A stretch of DNA of 64,000 bases from Gillisia sp. Hel_I_86 (lineage in GTDB: Bacteria > Bacteroidota > Bacteroidia > Flavobacteriales > Flavobacteriaceae). The notes below the pieces were generated by a model, which searched no databases, was not told the DNA's origin, and was given only the letters and a program-made list of their open reading frames with translations. Of the stretch, positions 53,650 to 63,457 are shown one piece after another (positions within the stretch are counted from its first letter, which is position 1; each line of letters starts with the position of its first letter). The position numbers and the translations under genes are program-made. Location of the stretch: the NCBI RefSeq assembly GCF_007827275.1, contig NZ_VISE01000001.1, forward strand, positions 992,001 to 1,056,000, written 5' to 3'.

Positions 53650-53997
53650 ATGCAAAGAGCTTGTCCGGAATGCGGAGAAAAAATAGTTGGGAGAACAGAT
53701 AAAAAATTCTGCAGTGACTATTGTCGCAATGCCCATAATAATAAGATGAATAAGGATTCGACAAACCTTGTTCGGAATGTGAACAATCTACTTCGCAAGA
53801 ATTACAGGATCCTTCAGGAATTAAACCCTACAGATAAAACCAAAACCACTAAAGCCAAGCTCATGGCCAAAGGTTTTAGTTTTGAATATTTCACAAGCAT
53901 TTATACTACCAAGACGGGGACCGTGTATTATTTTATCTACGATCAAGGATATTTACCATTGGAGGGTAATTATTACGCCTTGGTAAAACGAAACTAG
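53650..53997 (+). CDS. Small zinc-ribbon protein of unknown function
   Basis: 115 residues. The N-terminal zinc-binding module is ACPECGEKIVGRTDKKFCSD with YCRNAH: two Cys pairs (CPEC and CSDYC), as in Bacteroidota-specific hypothetical proteins. The remainder (RNVNNLLRKNYRILQELNP, KGFSFEYFTSIYTTKTGTVY, YDQGYLPLEGNYYAL) looks like a compact alpha/beta domain. It may bind nucleic acid; no partner is evident. Its stop overlaps that of the convergent CBS gene within a CTAG palindrome (53994-53997). Confidence 0.78.
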   Translation: MQRACPECGEKIVGRTDKKFCSDYCRNAHNNKMNKDSTNLVRNVNNLLRKNYRILQELNPTDKTKTTKAKLMAKGFSFEYFTSIYTTKTGTVYYFIYDQGYLPLEGNYYALVKRN

Positions 53998-54461
53998 CTA
54001 TGCCAATTTTGTGCCCTTAATTTCATTGCAGCATACAAGATGTCCTTTCGGCTAATTTGTCCAATCAATTTTCCGTTATCTACAACGGGAAATCTCCTGT
54101 ACTCGTGTTTAAAAAAAAGTGAAGCACAATCAAAAATACTTACATCCTTATCTATGGTCCGCACATCGGTTTCCATAAATTCTTCCACCCTTCTATCCCC
54201 AATAGGAATGTTGTAATACCTGTTCTCAGAAATTGGTTTCATACAATCCCCATCAGAAATCACGCCTATAAGTTCGTTCCGTTCGTTAACTACCGGGGCT
54301 CCGGAAATCTTATATTTCATAAGTGTTTCGATCACTTTTATAATTGGATCATCTTTTCTGAACGTAATTAATGAATGAGACATATAGTCCTTTACCAAAA
54401 TTGCCGCACTCTGTAATTTTTCGGGTTCCGCCCTTCTTCCTTGAAAACTTTTAATTCCCAT
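53994..54461 (-). CDS. CBS-domain-pair protein
   Basis: 155 residues: a short N-terminal tail and a CBS pair (about 25-80: VKDYMSHSLITFRKDDPIIK, GAPVVNERNELIGVISDGDC; about 92-150: VEEFMETDVRTIDKDVSIFD, RRFPVVDNGKLIGQISRKDI). Such stand-alone CBS proteins bind adenine nucleotides and modulate other proteins. The partner is unknown; the gene is not in an operon. Convergent with the zinc-ribbon gene, 4-base overlap; divergent from the M28 protease. Confidence 0.88.
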   Translation of the reverse strand: MGIKSFQGRRAEPEKLQSAAILVKDYMSHSLITFRKDDPIIKVIETLMKYKISGAPVVNERNELIGVISDGDCMKPISENRYYNIPIGDRRVEEFMETDVRTIDKDVSIFDCASLFFKHEYRRFPVVDNGKLIGQISRKDILYAAMKLRAQNWHS

Positions 54462-54588
54462 AGCCCTAAGTTTTTGATTATTAGCTCATTAATATAATCA
54501 ATTTCTTGGCTTTTTGAAACCAGAACCGTATATTTATTTTATTCAGCTTAACTTATTTATATTTAAACCACCAATACTGCTTTCTATT

Positions 54589-56916
54589 ATGCTGAAAAAA
54601 TTATCTCCACTTTTAATAGCTATTTTAATATCTGGGATCGTCTGGTTTCTTTTTTATTCTAGCATGCCAAGAAGCACTTCTGAAGCAAATATCCCAGAAA
54701 CAGAATTTTCTACCGCCCGGGCTTTTGAACATGTGGAGGCTATTTCTAAACAGCCTCATTTTGTTGGAAGTCCTGCGCATAGTTTGGTGAGAAATTATAT
54801 TGTAAAAACATTGCAGGATCTTGGATTGGAAGTGCAAACTCAGGAAGGCTATAGTTTAACCAATAGCGGGATGCTTATCAGGCCACAAAATATTTTGGCA
54901 AGGATTCCGGGAAATGGAGATGGAAAAGCCCTTTTATTGATGTCGCATTACGATTCTGCCGGACATTCTTCTTTTGGGGCAAGTGATGCAGCAAGTGGGG
55001 TAGCTGTAATTTTAGAAGGTGTTCGAGCCTTGTTGGCTGAAGGGAATATGTTTAAAAATGACATTATTGTTCTGTTTACTGATGCTGAAGAACTTGGATT
55101 GAATGGTGCCGACTTGTTTGTAAATGAACATCCTTGGGCAAAAGATGCAGGGCTGGCCCTAAATTTTGAAGCCCGTGGAAGTGGGGGAAATTCCTTTATG
55201 CTCTTGGAAACAAATAGTGGGAATTCGAAACTCATTGAAGATTTTATTAAGGCACAACCTCAATTTCCGGTAACCAATTCCTTGGCATACAGCATTTATA
55301 AAATGCTTCCAAATGATACAGATCTTACCGTACTGCGGGAACAAGGAAATATCAACGGTTTTAATTTTGCATTTATAGACGATCATTTCGATTATCACAC
55401 TGCTAATGACATCCCTGCAAACCTAGATAAAGAAACCTTGGCGCATCAGGGCAGTTATCTCATGCCCTTACTTGCATTTTTTAAAGATGCAGATCTTGCA
55501 AGTTTCGATTCTAAAGAAGACCTCATCTATTTCAATTTACCTTTGGGGAAGATGGTGAGTTATCCATTTTCCTGGATCTTACCGATGTTAATTATAGGGT
55601 TTCTGTTGTTTTTTCTGGTTGTAGTGCATGGAATCTTCAAGAGGAAACTATTGCCAAAATCCATTTTAAAAGGAGTTTTGCCATTTTTTATAAGCTTATT
55701 GGGTTCCGGATTTTTAGTGTTTGTATTTTGGAAGTTCTGTAAGATGTTCTATCCTGAATATGGAGAAATGCTGAATGGCTTCACCTACAACGGCTATTAT
55801 TATATAGCTTTTGCAATATTCTTGAGCTTGTCCATTAGTTTTTATACCTATCATTTTATGGGCAAGGCGAAAGATCAAGCAAGTGTTTTTGTCTTTCCGC
55901 TCTTCTTTTGGTTGCTTATTTGCGCACTTACCGCCTTCTATTTAAAAGGAGCTGCTTATTTTATTATTCCGGCGTTCTTTGGGGTATCGCAACTTTGGGT
56001 AATGATCCGTCAAAAAAGGCCTAATTTATTCTTGATGCTGTTGTTAAGTTTACCTGCACTAGTGTTGATTTTGCCATTTGTTACGAGTTTTCCGGTGGCC
56101 TTAGGACTTAAGATCCTATTTGTGGCTGGGATATTGACAGTCTTGTTATTTGCCTTGTTCCTCCCTGTTTTCGGATATTTTAAGGGCAAAAAGTCGATTG
56201 CGGTGTTATTTGGATTGGTAGCGATCACGATGGCTGTAATTGCTCATTTTAAATCAGGTTTTAATGAAGATCGACCAAGACCAGATAGTTTGGTATATAT
56301 TTTAGATGAAGATAGGAATACTGCAAGTTGGAATTCTTACGATCTTAAATTGGACGATTGGAATAAAGCCTATTTTGGAGAGGACCCCCACAATACTGAA
56401 ATCATGGATAACGCTTTTGAAAGTAAATATGGATCTGGCTTTAAACATAGATCAACAGCCCCTGTGGTGAAGATTTCTTCCCCGGGAATTGTTTATAAAA
56501 AAGTGAGGAATGACGGTTCATTGAATGCTTCCCACAGTTATTCCTTAAAGATCGCACCCAATAGAAAAGTGCACAGGATGGAGTTGTTTTTAAATAGTTC
56601 CTATAATTTTGAGGAATTCACCGTGAATGGACTGGAAGCAGATTCAATTATTGCTGGTGGAGAAAATTATCATATTTTTATAAATAGGTGGAGCGACAGA
56701 TTGCTCACTTATCATGCCGCCAATGCAGATACATTATTGATTAATTTTACGACCAAGAAAAAGGCTGCACCCGAAATTGTGCTTTATGAAAGCAGTTATG
56801 ATCTTCTGGATAATCCAGATTTAAAAATAAAAAAGAGGGATAAAGCTAAAATACCGAAGCCTTTTGTGCTGAATGATGCCGTGATCCTTAAAAAGACGAT
56901 TAGGTTAGAGGAATAA
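54589..56916 (+). CDS. M28-family membrane aminopeptidase with C-terminal membrane domain
   Basis: 775 residues from ATG 54589 (MLKKLSPLLIAILISGIVWF), a signal-anchor; an earlier ATG at 54514 adds 25 unlikely residues. The M28 catalytic domain (about 50-310) has SHYDSAGHSSFGASDAASG (zinc ligands His and Asp), FTDAEELGLNGA (catalytic Glu and zinc Glu) and LNFEARGSGGNS. About eight hydrophobic helices follow (roughly 345-575), then a soluble beta-rich tail. This plan is shared with eukaryotic ERMP1/Pff1-type vacuolar peptidases and Bacteroidota homologues. The peptidase domain should face the periplasm. Confidence 0.87.
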   Translation: MLKKLSPLLIAILISGIVWFLFYSSMPRSTSEANIPETEFSTARAFEHVEAISKQPHFVGSPAHSLVRNYIVKTLQDLGLEVQTQEGYSLTNSGMLIRPQNILARIPGNGDGKALLLMSHYDSAGHSSFGASDAASGVAVILEGVRALLAEGNMFKNDIIVLFTDAEELGLNGADLFVNEHPWAKDAGLALNFEARGSGGNSFMLLETNSGNSKLIEDFIKAQPQFPVTNSLAYSIYKMLPNDTDLTVLREQGNINGFNFAFIDDHFDYHTANDIPANLDKETLAHQGSYLMPLLAFFKDADLASFDSKEDLIYFNLPLGKMVSYPFSWILPMLIIGFLLFFLVVVHGIFKRKLLPKSILKGVLPFFISLLGSGFLVFVFWKFCKMFYPEYGEMLNGFTYNGYYYIAFAIFLSLSISFYTYHFMGKAKDQASVFVFPLFFWLLICALTAFYLKGAAYFIIPAFFGVSQLWVMIRQKRPNLFLMLLLSLPALVLILPFVTSFPVALGLKILFVAGILTVLLFALFLPVFGYFKGKKSIAVLFGLVAITMAVIAHFKSGFNEDRPRPDSLVYILDEDRNTASWNSYDLKLDDWNKAYFGEDPHNTEIMDNAFESKYGSGFKHRSTAPVVKISSPGIVYKKVRNDGSLNASHSYSLKIAPNRKVHRMELFLNSSYNFEEFTVNGLEADSIIAGGENYHIFINRWSDRLLTYHAANADTLLINFTTKKKAAPEIVLYESSYDLLDNPDLKIKKRDKAKIPKPFVLNDAVILKKTIRLEE

Positions 56917-56975
56917 TGTCACGCTGAGTCCGTGAAAATAAAATTTATTCTAATGCAGGAAATTTACGCATGATG
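56915..56975. repeat. Decayed TTGACG-type repeat fragment
   Basis: TGTCACGCTGAGTCCGTGAA then AATTTATTCTAATGCAGGAA and ATTTACG. It aligns with the GTCACTCTGAGGCCCGTGAA block near 44441 and the flanks of 37311 and 43798, with many changes. It starts within the M28 stop codon. Confidence 0.6.
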
Positions 56976-57088
56976 GTTGCTCACAGGTTTATTGACTTAA
57001 ACACTTCTTTTTTGCAAGTATAGTGTTTCATCGCCGTAAATTTTTAGAAGCCTTGTTATAACATTCTTTCTGTTATTCTGGGCAAAAT

Positions 57089-57136
57089 AAAAAACCTCCA
57101 AATGGCAACTATAAAGTTCTAGTTGGAGGTTTTTTT
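57089..57136. terminator. Bidirectional terminator between M28 and VOC genes
   Basis: Stem AAAAAACCTCCAA (57089-57101) / TTGGAGGTTTTTT (57123-57135), 21-base loop, A run on the left and T run on the right; it serves both convergent genes. Confidence 0.85.
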
Positions 57137-57143
57137 ATTTTAG

Positions 57144-57530
57144 TTATAAGAAAGCTTTATCATTAGGTTCCCAAAGTTCTATTTTGTTTCCTTCCAGATC
57201 CACTATCCAGCCAAATTTGCCTTCCTCTATAGATACTGTTTTATCAATAACCTGGACACCTTCAGCTTTTAGGGTTTCCAATAATTCATCCAGGTTCTCT
57301 ACCCTAAAATTCATCATGAATTCTTTTTTGGAAGGCTTAAAATAATCGGTGTCTTCTTTAAAAGGGCTCCACTGTGTAGAACAGTCTTCACCTTCTTTAT
57401 TCTGCCACCAAAAGGTAGATCCCCATTGGTCGGTATTAAATCCTAAGTGGTCTCGATACCAATCTTTTACTGCTTTTGGATCTTTGGTTTTAAAGAAGAT
57501 TCCACCAATACCTGTAACTCGTTTTTTCAT
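57144..57530 (-). CDS. VOC (glyoxalase/bleomycin-resistance fold) protein
   Basis: 128 residues, two beta-alpha-beta-beta-beta units: GIGGIFFKTKDPKAVKDWYR, DHLGFNTDQWGSTFWWQNKE and NFRVENLDELLETLKAEGVQ, FGWIVDLEGNKIELWEPND. The C-terminal Glu in IELWEP is a common metal ligand. Enzyme activity is unknown; members include lyases, dioxygenases and drug-binding proteins. The gene stands alone between a terminator and a 38-base gap to the dehydrogenase gene. Confidence 0.85.
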   Translation of the reverse strand: MKKRVTGIGGIFFKTKDPKAVKDWYRDHLGFNTDQWGSTFWWQNKEGEDCSTQWSPFKEDTDYFKPSKKEFMMNFRVENLDELLETLKAEGVQVIDKTVSIEEGKFGWIVDLEGNKIELWEPNDKAFL

Positions 57531-57568
57531 AGTCTTTATTTCAGAATTAGCATTGTTCCCCGTGTTTG

Positions 57569-58516
57569 CTAGATTGCTTTTCCAAATTTATTTATGATCT
57601 TGTAGGCGATGGTAGAAGCCAATTTTCTATGTGACTCCTCTGTCCAACCTGCAACATGCGGGCTTAATAGTACATTGTCAAAAAACATAAGCTCCTTAAG
57701 ATCCGGAGGGATCTGGTGATCTTGAAATAAATGCTCGAAGGAATCCTTCTCATATTCCAGAACATCCAAACCGGCACCTAGGATCTTTCCTTCTATAATA
57801 CCTAAAACCAAATCTGCAGTTACCACACTTTTGCCACGGGCAGTATTAATAAACCAGAATGGTTTTTTAAATCCATTTATAAAATTGGTATTTATCATCC
57901 TATTCGTTTCTGGCGTCCAGGGAGTGTGCAAACTCAATACTTCCGCATTATCCTGAAGTTCTTCTAAACCTACCTGGGTGGCATTTTCATCTCCTACTCC
58001 CTTTAAAATGTCATAACAAAGCACCTTAACATCGAAACCCTTAAGTTTCTTGGCAAAGGCTTTCCCCATATTTCCATAGCCAATAATCCCAATTGTTTTC
58101 CCATCCAGCTCTATGCCCCGGTTTTCTTCCCGGTGCCACAAACCTTGATGCACTTCCCGATTTGCTTTGTTCAATTTATTTAGGAGCGATAACAACATCC
58201 CTAAGGCGTGTGCTCCAACGGCATTTCTATTTCCTTCTGGGGCGGCAAAAAGTTCAATCCCCTTCTGTTTTGCATATGCTACCTCTATACTTTCCAGACC
58301 TGCGCCAACCCTAGCTATAAACTTTAAATTGGGAGCTGCATCAATAAAATCCTTATCGATCTTAAATCTACTTCGTATCACGATCCCGTCAAATAAATGC
58401 TGATTGGCAAGTATTTCTTCCTTACAAACATCATAAGCTTCAATATTATGATAGCCTGCTTTTTGTAGTTCTTTTATCAATAATGGGTTATTGCTGTCGG
58501 CATGCAGGACAATCAT
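57569..58516 (-). CDS. D-2-hydroxyacid dehydrogenase, phosphoglycerate dehydrogenase-like
   Basis: 315 residues, NAD-dependent. The nucleotide-binding motif is IGIIGYGNMGKAFAKKLKGF (about 143-162), with the catalytic Arg in FINTARGKSVV (about 225-235), Glu in the following block and His in SPHVAGWTEESH (about 292). The N-terminal substrate lobe contains FIARVGAGLESIE. It lacks the ACT/ASB regulatory domain of SerA, so it may be a 3-phosphoglycerate dehydrogenase of the short type or another hydroxyacid dehydrogenase. It is 5 bases downstream of the cupin gene on the same strand. Confidence 0.87.
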   Translation of the reverse strand: MIVLHADSNNPLLIKELQKAGYHNIEAYDVCKEEILANQHLFDGIVIRSRFKIDKDFIDAAPNLKFIARVGAGLESIEVAYAKQKGIELFAAPEGNRNAVGAHALGMLLSLLNKLNKANREVHQGLWHREENRGIELDGKTIGIIGYGNMGKAFAKKLKGFDVKVLCYDILKGVGDENATQVGLEELQDNAEVLSLHTPWTPETNRMINTNFINGFKKPFWFINTARGKSVVTADLVLGIIEGKILGAGLDVLEYEKDSFEHLFQDHQIPPDLKELMFFDNVLLSPHVAGWTEESHRKLASTIAYKIINKFGKAI

Positions 58517-58521
58517 GATTT

Positions 58522-58887
58522 CTAAATTTTTGGATATGTATTCACAGTTAGTTCACTTTCCACATTCCCGGTATGTTTTACCGATAGTTTTTCAAAAAGC
58601 ATCACATGAACCTCTTCGTCGTTCTTCGTAAAAGGGCGATGCGCTACTCCTTTGGGAACCACAATGAGTTCACCTTCCTTTATCTTTACCGTTTTATCTT
58701 TGAATTGTATGTATAAAGTGCCTTTAACAACTTGGAACAATTCATCTTCTTCTTCATGGGCATGCCAGATAAATTCACCCTTTAGCTTGGCCAATAATAC
58801 TTGCATATCGTCTACAATAGCAATTTGATGTGGATTCCAGTTTTTGCTGAATTTTTCGAATTTCTTATTGATGTTGATACTTTCCAT
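58522..58887 (-). CDS. Cupin-domain protein
   Basis: 121 residues, single small beta-barrel. Cupin motif 1 is FIWHAHEEEDELFQVVKGTL (metal ligands His, His and Glu), motif 2 is PKGVAHRPF (last His). The N-terminus ININKKFEKFSKNWNPHQIA is seen in many Bacteroidota cupins of unknown substrate. Upstream in a probable two-gene unit with the dehydrogenase (5 bases apart). Confidence 0.86.
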   Translation of the reverse strand: MESININKKFEKFSKNWNPHQIAIVDDMQVLLAKLKGEFIWHAHEEEDELFQVVKGTLYIQFKDKTVKIKEGELIVVPKGVAHRPFTKNDEEVHVMLFEKLSVKHTGNVESELTVNTYPKI

Positions 58888-58944
58888 AGATAGAATATTA
58901 AGGGGAAATTTTAAAAGGGAGGAATATATAAAGATGCTACTAAG

Positions 58945-60297
58945 TTAAAAACCTAGAATGAGTTTTGCAATACTGAAATATATTAATATTCCGCAAATAT
59001 CATTACTGGTCGTGATAAATGGACCCGTTGCCATTGCAGGATCTATCCCTTGTTTGTCTAGAATAATTGGAACGAATGTCCCAATTAAAGACGCGATCAC
59101 GATTACAGAGATCAACGAAATTCCAATAGTTAATCCAAAATAAAGATCGAACCCTAACAGAAAGATGCCTCCCACGATTAATAAAATTGCCAAAACCACG
59201 CCATTAAAAAGACTTAAAACAATCTCTTTTAAAAGCCTTTTAAGCAATGAACCTTTTAAACTTTTATTTGCCAAACCCTGCAAAACAATTGCTGAAGACT
59301 GGACCCCAACATTTCCTGCCATCGCAGCAATTAAGGGAACAAAAAAGAAGAGTGCTGCATGTTCCTGCATAGCACCATCGAAAGTTCCAAGAACCGAAAC
59401 ACTTATAAATCCCCCAAAAAGGGCTAAAACAAGCCAAGGCAAACGAGCTCTGGTAAGCAACCAGATACTGTCATCTGCCTCTACATCTTCAGAAATACCC
59501 GCAGCCATCTGGTAATCTTTCTCCGCTTCATCCTTAACAAAATCCAAAATATCATCGATGGTAATTCGGCCAACCAATCTTCCCATTTCATCTACCACAG
59601 GAATAGCCTCTAAATCATATTTCTGCATCACCCTTGCCACTTCTTCGCCAGGCGTGTGCACATTTACATAATCTACTTGCGGAATGTACACATCGCTTAT
59701 ATGCGCGTTGCTGGGCGCAGTAAGTAAATCTTTAAGCGATAACCTCCCTTTTAATTTGTTTTTATCGTCCACTACATAAATGGAGTGCACCCTGGTAACG
59801 TTCTCTGCCTGGTTGCGCATTTCGCTCATACAACCGGTAACGTTCCAGTTTTCATTCACCTTCACCAATTCCTTTGCCATAAGACCGCCGGCAGAATCTT
59901 CATCATATCGCAGCAATTCCACGATATTATCGGCATGTTCCTCATCCAAGATCTGGGCAATAACCTTTTGTTGGCGGTCTTCGGAAAGTTCAGAAATAAT
60001 ATCGGCAGCATCATCGGTATCCATTTCTTCCAGTTCCTCGGCAATTTCCTTAGGAGATAAACTGTCTAAAATGCGTTCCCTAACGCCTTCTTCCAGCTCC
60101 ATTAAGGCTTCCGAAGTTTTCTCGCTATCCAGCAATTTTACAATATAGGTAGCTTCTTCAATATCTATTTCCGAAAGGATCTCGGCGATATCTGCAGGGT
60201 GAACTTCTTCTAGATGCAACAGCAGTTCCGCATCGTTCTTTTGCTCGATGAGGTATTCAATTTTTTCAATTAATTCTTCGCTTAATTCAAATTGCAT
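58945..60297 (-). CDS. mgtE: Magnesium transporter MgtE
   Basis: 450 residues. N-terminal Mg-sensing domain (about 1-130; [20 protein letters not shown]), CBS pair (about 135-255; [20 protein letters not shown] ends it), a connecting helix, and a five-helix membrane domain (about 285-450) with the pore sequence [19 protein letters not shown] and [15 protein letters not shown], whose acidic residue lines the Mg2+ path. Sensing and transport parts are all present, so it should be a gated channel closed by high Mg2+. Its start overlaps the end of rsmA by 11 bases, so it is translationally coupled. Confidence 0.94.
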   Translation of the reverse strand: MQFELSEELIEKIEYLIEQKNDAELLLHLEEVHPADIAEILSEIDIEEATYIVKLLDSEKTSEALMELEEGVRERILDSLSPKEIAEELEEMDTDDAADIISELSEDRQQKVIAQILDEEHADNIVELLRYDEDSAGGLMAKELVKVNENWNVTGCMSEMRNQAENVTRVHSIYVVDDKNKLKGRLSLKDLLTAPSNAHISDVYIPQVDYVNVHTPGEEVARVMQKYDLEAIPVVDEMGRLVGRITIDDILDFVKDEAEKDYQMAAGISEDVEADDSIWLLTRARLPWLVLALFGGFISVSVLGTFDGAMQEHAALFFFVPLIAAMAGNVGVQSSAIVLQGLANKSLKGSLLKRLLKEIVLSLFNGVVLAILLIVGGIFLLGFDLYFGLTIGISLISVIVIASLIGTFVPIILDKQGIDPAMATGPFITTSNDICGILIYFSIAKLILGF

Positions 60298-61156
60298 CCT
60301 GCTGAATTTTTTCTGTAAGTTCTATAAACTCTTGAACACTTAACTGCTCTGGTCGTTGCCCAAAGATAGCATCTTCCCTCAAATTATCGGATAATTCGAA
60401 AGTTTTTAGACTATTCCTTAAGGTCTTTCGACGTTGCTGAAAGGCTGTTTTAACTACCCTGAAGAATAAAGCTTCATCGCATGGAAGTGTGAAGTTTTCT
60501 TTCCTTTTTAATCTGATCACCCCACTTTCTACTTTTGGCGGCGGATTAAAAACCGTTGGCGGCACCGTGAACAAATAGTCCACTTCGAAAAATGCCTGTG
60601 CCAAAACCGAAAGGATTCCATAGGTTTTATTGCCATGTGGCGCTGCAATTCGCTGGGCCACTTCTTTTTGGAACATTCCCGCAAACTCCGGGATCAGCTC
60701 CCTATTTTCTAAGGTCTTAAAAACAATTTGAGTGGAAATATTATAAGGAAAATTCCCGATGATCGCATAAGGTTCTTTTTCAAAAATCTCACTGATATCG
60801 GTCTTTAAAAAATCCTTTTCGAGGATCTTCCCTTCCAGTTGAGGGTAGTTCTCTCCCAAATAAGCCACACTGTCCCTATCTATTTCTATAACATGAAGGT
60901 CAATATCTTTTTTAAGCAAATATTTAGTGAGGACGCCCATTCCCGGGCCAATCTCCAATACATTCATATAGCCTTCATATCCAAGGGAATCGGCGATCTT
61001 TTCTGCTATTCCCTCATCTTTAAGAAAATGTTGTCCTAAGTGCTTTTTTGCTCGAACAGAACCATCTACACTAAAAGCAACTTTCCCGGGAGCGTATTTA
61101 CTTTGCTTAAATTTATTGTCCTTTGAATTGAAAGGATTCTTCTTGTTTTTTTTCAT
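60287..61156 (-). CDS. rsmA: 16S rRNA dimethyladenosine transferase RsmA/KsgA
   Basis: S-adenosylmethionine-dependent enzyme that dimethylates two adjacent adenosines near the 3' end of 16S rRNA. 289 residues: a lysine-rich N-terminal extension (about 1-35), then [15 protein letters not shown], the AdoMet loop [16 protein letters not shown] (about 66-81) and the catalytic NFPYNIST (N-F/L-P-Y motif), then [19 protein letters not shown] in the C-terminal rRNA-binding helices. All core motifs are present. Upstream of mgtE with an 11-base overlap; the DUF4286 gene lies 42 bases further upstream. Confidence 0.95.
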   Translation of the reverse strand: MKKNKKNPFNSKDNKFKQSKYAPGKVAFSVDGSVRAKKHLGQHFLKDEGIAEKIADSLGYEGYMNVLEIGPGMGVLTKYLLKKDIDLHVIEIDRDSVAYLGENYPQLEGKILEKDFLKTDISEIFEKEPYAIIGNFPYNISTQIVFKTLENRELIPEFAGMFQKEVAQRIAAPHGNKTYGILSVLAQAFFEVDYLFTVPPTVFNPPPKVESGVIRLKRKENFTLPCDEALFFRVVKTAFQQRRKTLRNSLKTFELSDNLREDAIFGQRPEQLSVQEFIELTEKIQQDAI

Positions 61157-61198
61157 GCAGGGATTTTTTACTGCTAACTATAATAGGAAAAGTACCGC

Positions 61199-61507
61199 TT
61201 ATTGCTCACTTACAATTTCCATCTCGGTTCTAAAAGCTACAAATTTACCATTGAAGGGTTTCGATTTCGCTCTCAAACTAGGAGCATTTTCTTCATAATA
61301 TTTTTGCAACATCGCTTTGCTCTCGGTGGTATATTGAACAGAATAGGTGATTCCGCCCATTTCTTCATTTACCATCACCCTGCTCATCAATGCCTTTTTA
61401 AACTTTCCCGTATCCAACATTTCAGGAATATGCTCGGTTTTCATCCAGTTAAGCCATTCATCATGAATATCTTCCTGGATGTTTATAGTTACATTGTATA
61501 TGTACAT
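61199..61507 (-). CDS. DUF4286 family protein
   Basis: 102 residues, ferredoxin-like (ABM-like) alpha/beta fold: MYIYNVTINIQEDIHDEWLN, IPEMLDTGKFKKALMSRVMV, GITYSVQYTTESKAMLQKYY. It is nearly confined to Bacteroidota and is commonly found beside rsmA and serS, as here. Function unknown. No catalytic residues stand out. Confidence 0.85.
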   Translation of the reverse strand: MYIYNVTINIQEDIHDEWLNWMKTEHIPEMLDTGKFKKALMSRVMVNEEMGGITYSVQYTTESKAMLQKYYEENAPSLRAKSKPFNGKFVAFRTEMEIVSEQ

Positions 61508-61556
61508 TTTTTTATTTTTTAATCTATGCTTATCTGCTTTCCTGTCCTATTTAAAT

Positions 61557-61637
61557 GTCACATCGAGCGGAGTCGAGATGTTTTCAACCCTTTGCTTTTA
61601 GTTTATCCTGAGCGATAGTCGAAGGGCTCAGGGAGAC
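61557..61637. repeat. 81-bp palindromic repeat element
   Basis: GTCACATCGAGCGGAGTCGA at the left, GCTCAGGGAGAC at the right, with CCTGAGCGATAGTCGAAGGG inside; same family as 40891 and 48070. It lies between the TPR gene and the DUF4286 gene and interrupts what is normally a compact cluster. Confidence 0.8.
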
Positions 61638-61669
61638 AAAAAACATCAAGCAATTAAATTTATTTTTAA

Positions 61670-63457
61670 TTACTGTTCTACCTCGTCCCCTCTTAGCGCA
61701 CGGTATTTTTTTCTTGCATCTACAAAATAAATACTATCAGGAAAATTAAAGATGATCTGTTCGTAATACTGTTTTGCTTTTTCAGGATTTTCTAGCTGAT
61801 TATCATATAATGCTGCCAATAAAAAAGTGGCGTTATCTGCCAAAATATCCTTTCCGTAAAATTCCAAGATCTTCAAATAATTTTCTTCGGCCTTGTTCCA
61901 ATTTTCAGAAAGTTTGAACAATTCGGCTTGCTTCAATAACGCTTCATCTTCAATTTTTTCACCTTTATGATTCTGCAAGATATCATTTAACACTCCAATA
62001 GCTTCAATTGGTTTATTCTGAAAAGCTAATAAATCGGCTTTTGCGTATAGCTTTAGTGCCGTTTGGGTGGAATCTTCCAAACTGTTTTCCTTTATAAGCA
62101 GACTCAGCTCCAGAGCATCGTTTGCGATTAATTGGGTGGTAGAAGCTTTCAAGACATTTAACTGCGTAAGCGCCCAAGCAAAATCTCCTTTAAAATAGCT
62201 GGTTTTCGCTACTTTAAATCTAGCATTTTGCGCAATTTCATCATTTTTCACTAAAGTCTGAACCTGGGAATAATAAATCAGTGCCTGGTTGAATTTTTGA
62301 TCCAAGACCAGAATATCTGCCAATACCATTTTGATGGCAGCTTGCTGAAAATTATTTAACGGATTTTTAGAAAGCGTATTCAGCAATTGTTTGGCTTCCT
62401 CAATTTTATCCATTTTAAAGGCGAGAAAATTGGCGTAATCTATTTGCACGGCCATGGTTTCCAACCCTGTTCCAAATTCGGAAAGCACTTTTTCAAAATC
62501 CTTTTCGATATTTTTGAAATCTGAACCTTTTGCAGTGCTCAACTTCATATCCAACAATAATTGGTTCGCTTGTACAAGGATGCCGGGCGAAGTAGTTTCT
62601 TCAATAATAAAGGAAACTATTTCTTTTGCCGTTTCAATATCATTTTCAGACTTTGCTAAAACCGTAAGCTGAATGATGCGTTGCAGGTCCCGATTGTTCC
62701 TTCTATAAATTGCTTTTTCCTGAAGAAAGGCCTTGTCGAAATCTTTTTGCTGAATAAAAAGCCAAGCCAACAATTCGCTATAAGTAAGCTCTTGAGTTTT
62801 TTGAAGCTTTTGAAGCAACTGTTTTCTAAGGGCGATATTTGCCAAATTGGAAGCATCTTCCAAGATATAACGATCAAATTCCCGCATGAGATTAATACTC
62901 ATCTCGGGTTGCTTCGCAATTAGCTCTAAATATGCAGCAAACATCTCGTCCAATTTTCCTTGTTCGCCATAAATCCTGGCAAGGGGAAGATCAAAATTCA
63001 TTTCAGGTCTTAGTTGCATTCCCAAAACATAGGCTTGTTCTGCATAATCCAACAAACTATATTTTTCGAAATTACGAGCAATTGCATACGCGTAATTTGC
63101 TTTTTCATTTAATACACTTAAAGCACCTGTATACTGCTTTTTTGCAAGTTCTGGCTTATTTTGAAGCTCGTAATTGTGGCCTAATTCAATTAAAATAGTT
63201 GGATTGTTATTGGTGTCTTTAAGCCGTTCCTGCAATAAACTTTCTGCCATTGCAAAATCCTCCAATTGCTGGTAGGAAGTAACCAAGCCCAAAAAATAAT
63301 TGGAATTTCCGGGAGCTTCTTTTACCAAATTCTGGTAGACACTTAGTGCTTTGGCATACTCCCCTTGCTCCAGATATTTTTGCGCCAATTGATCTGACTG
63401 GCAAAAAACGCCCTGAATACCTATAAAAAATAAGGCTATATAAAGAAAACACCGCAT
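61670..63457 (-). CDS. Exported tetratricopeptide-repeat protein
   Basis: 595 residues. Signal peptide MRCFLYIALFFIGIQGVFCQ, followed by TPR units spread through most of the chain: QKYLEQGEYAKALSVYQNLV and PGNSNYFLGLVTSYQQLEDF (about 27-70), PTILIELGHNYELQNKPELA (about 88-107), and a C-terminal set ending NPEKAKQYYEQIIFNFPDSI. It probably scaffolds envelope or gliding-type complexes; no specific partner is visible. It lies next to serS in the conserved flavobacterial cluster. Its ATG lies inside a 15-bp hairpin arm (63447-63485). Confidence 0.85.
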   Translation of the reverse strand: MRCFLYIALFFIGIQGVFCQSDQLAQKYLEQGEYAKALSVYQNLVKEAPGNSNYFLGLVTSYQQLEDFAMAESLLQERLKDTNNNPTILIELGHNYELQNKPELAKKQYTGALSVLNEKANYAYAIARNFEKYSLLDYAEQAYVLGMQLRPEMNFDLPLARIYGEQGKLDEMFAAYLELIAKQPEMSINLMREFDRYILEDASNLANIALRKQLLQKLQKTQELTYSELLAWLFIQQKDFDKAFLQEKAIYRRNNRDLQRIIQLTVLAKSENDIETAKEIVSFIIEETTSPGILVQANQLLLDMKLSTAKGSDFKNIEKDFEKVLSEFGTGLETMAVQIDYANFLAFKMDKIEEAKQLLNTLSKNPLNNFQQAAIKMVLADILVLDQKFNQALIYYSQVQTLVKNDEIAQNARFKVAKTSYFKGDFAWALTQLNVLKASTTQLIANDALELSLLIKENSLEDSTQTALKLYAKADLLAFQNKPIEAIGVLNDILQNHKGEKIEDEALLKQAELFKLSENWNKAEENYLKILEFYGKDILADNATFLLAALYDNQLENPEKAKQYYEQIIFNFPDSIYFVDARKKYRALRGDEVEQ

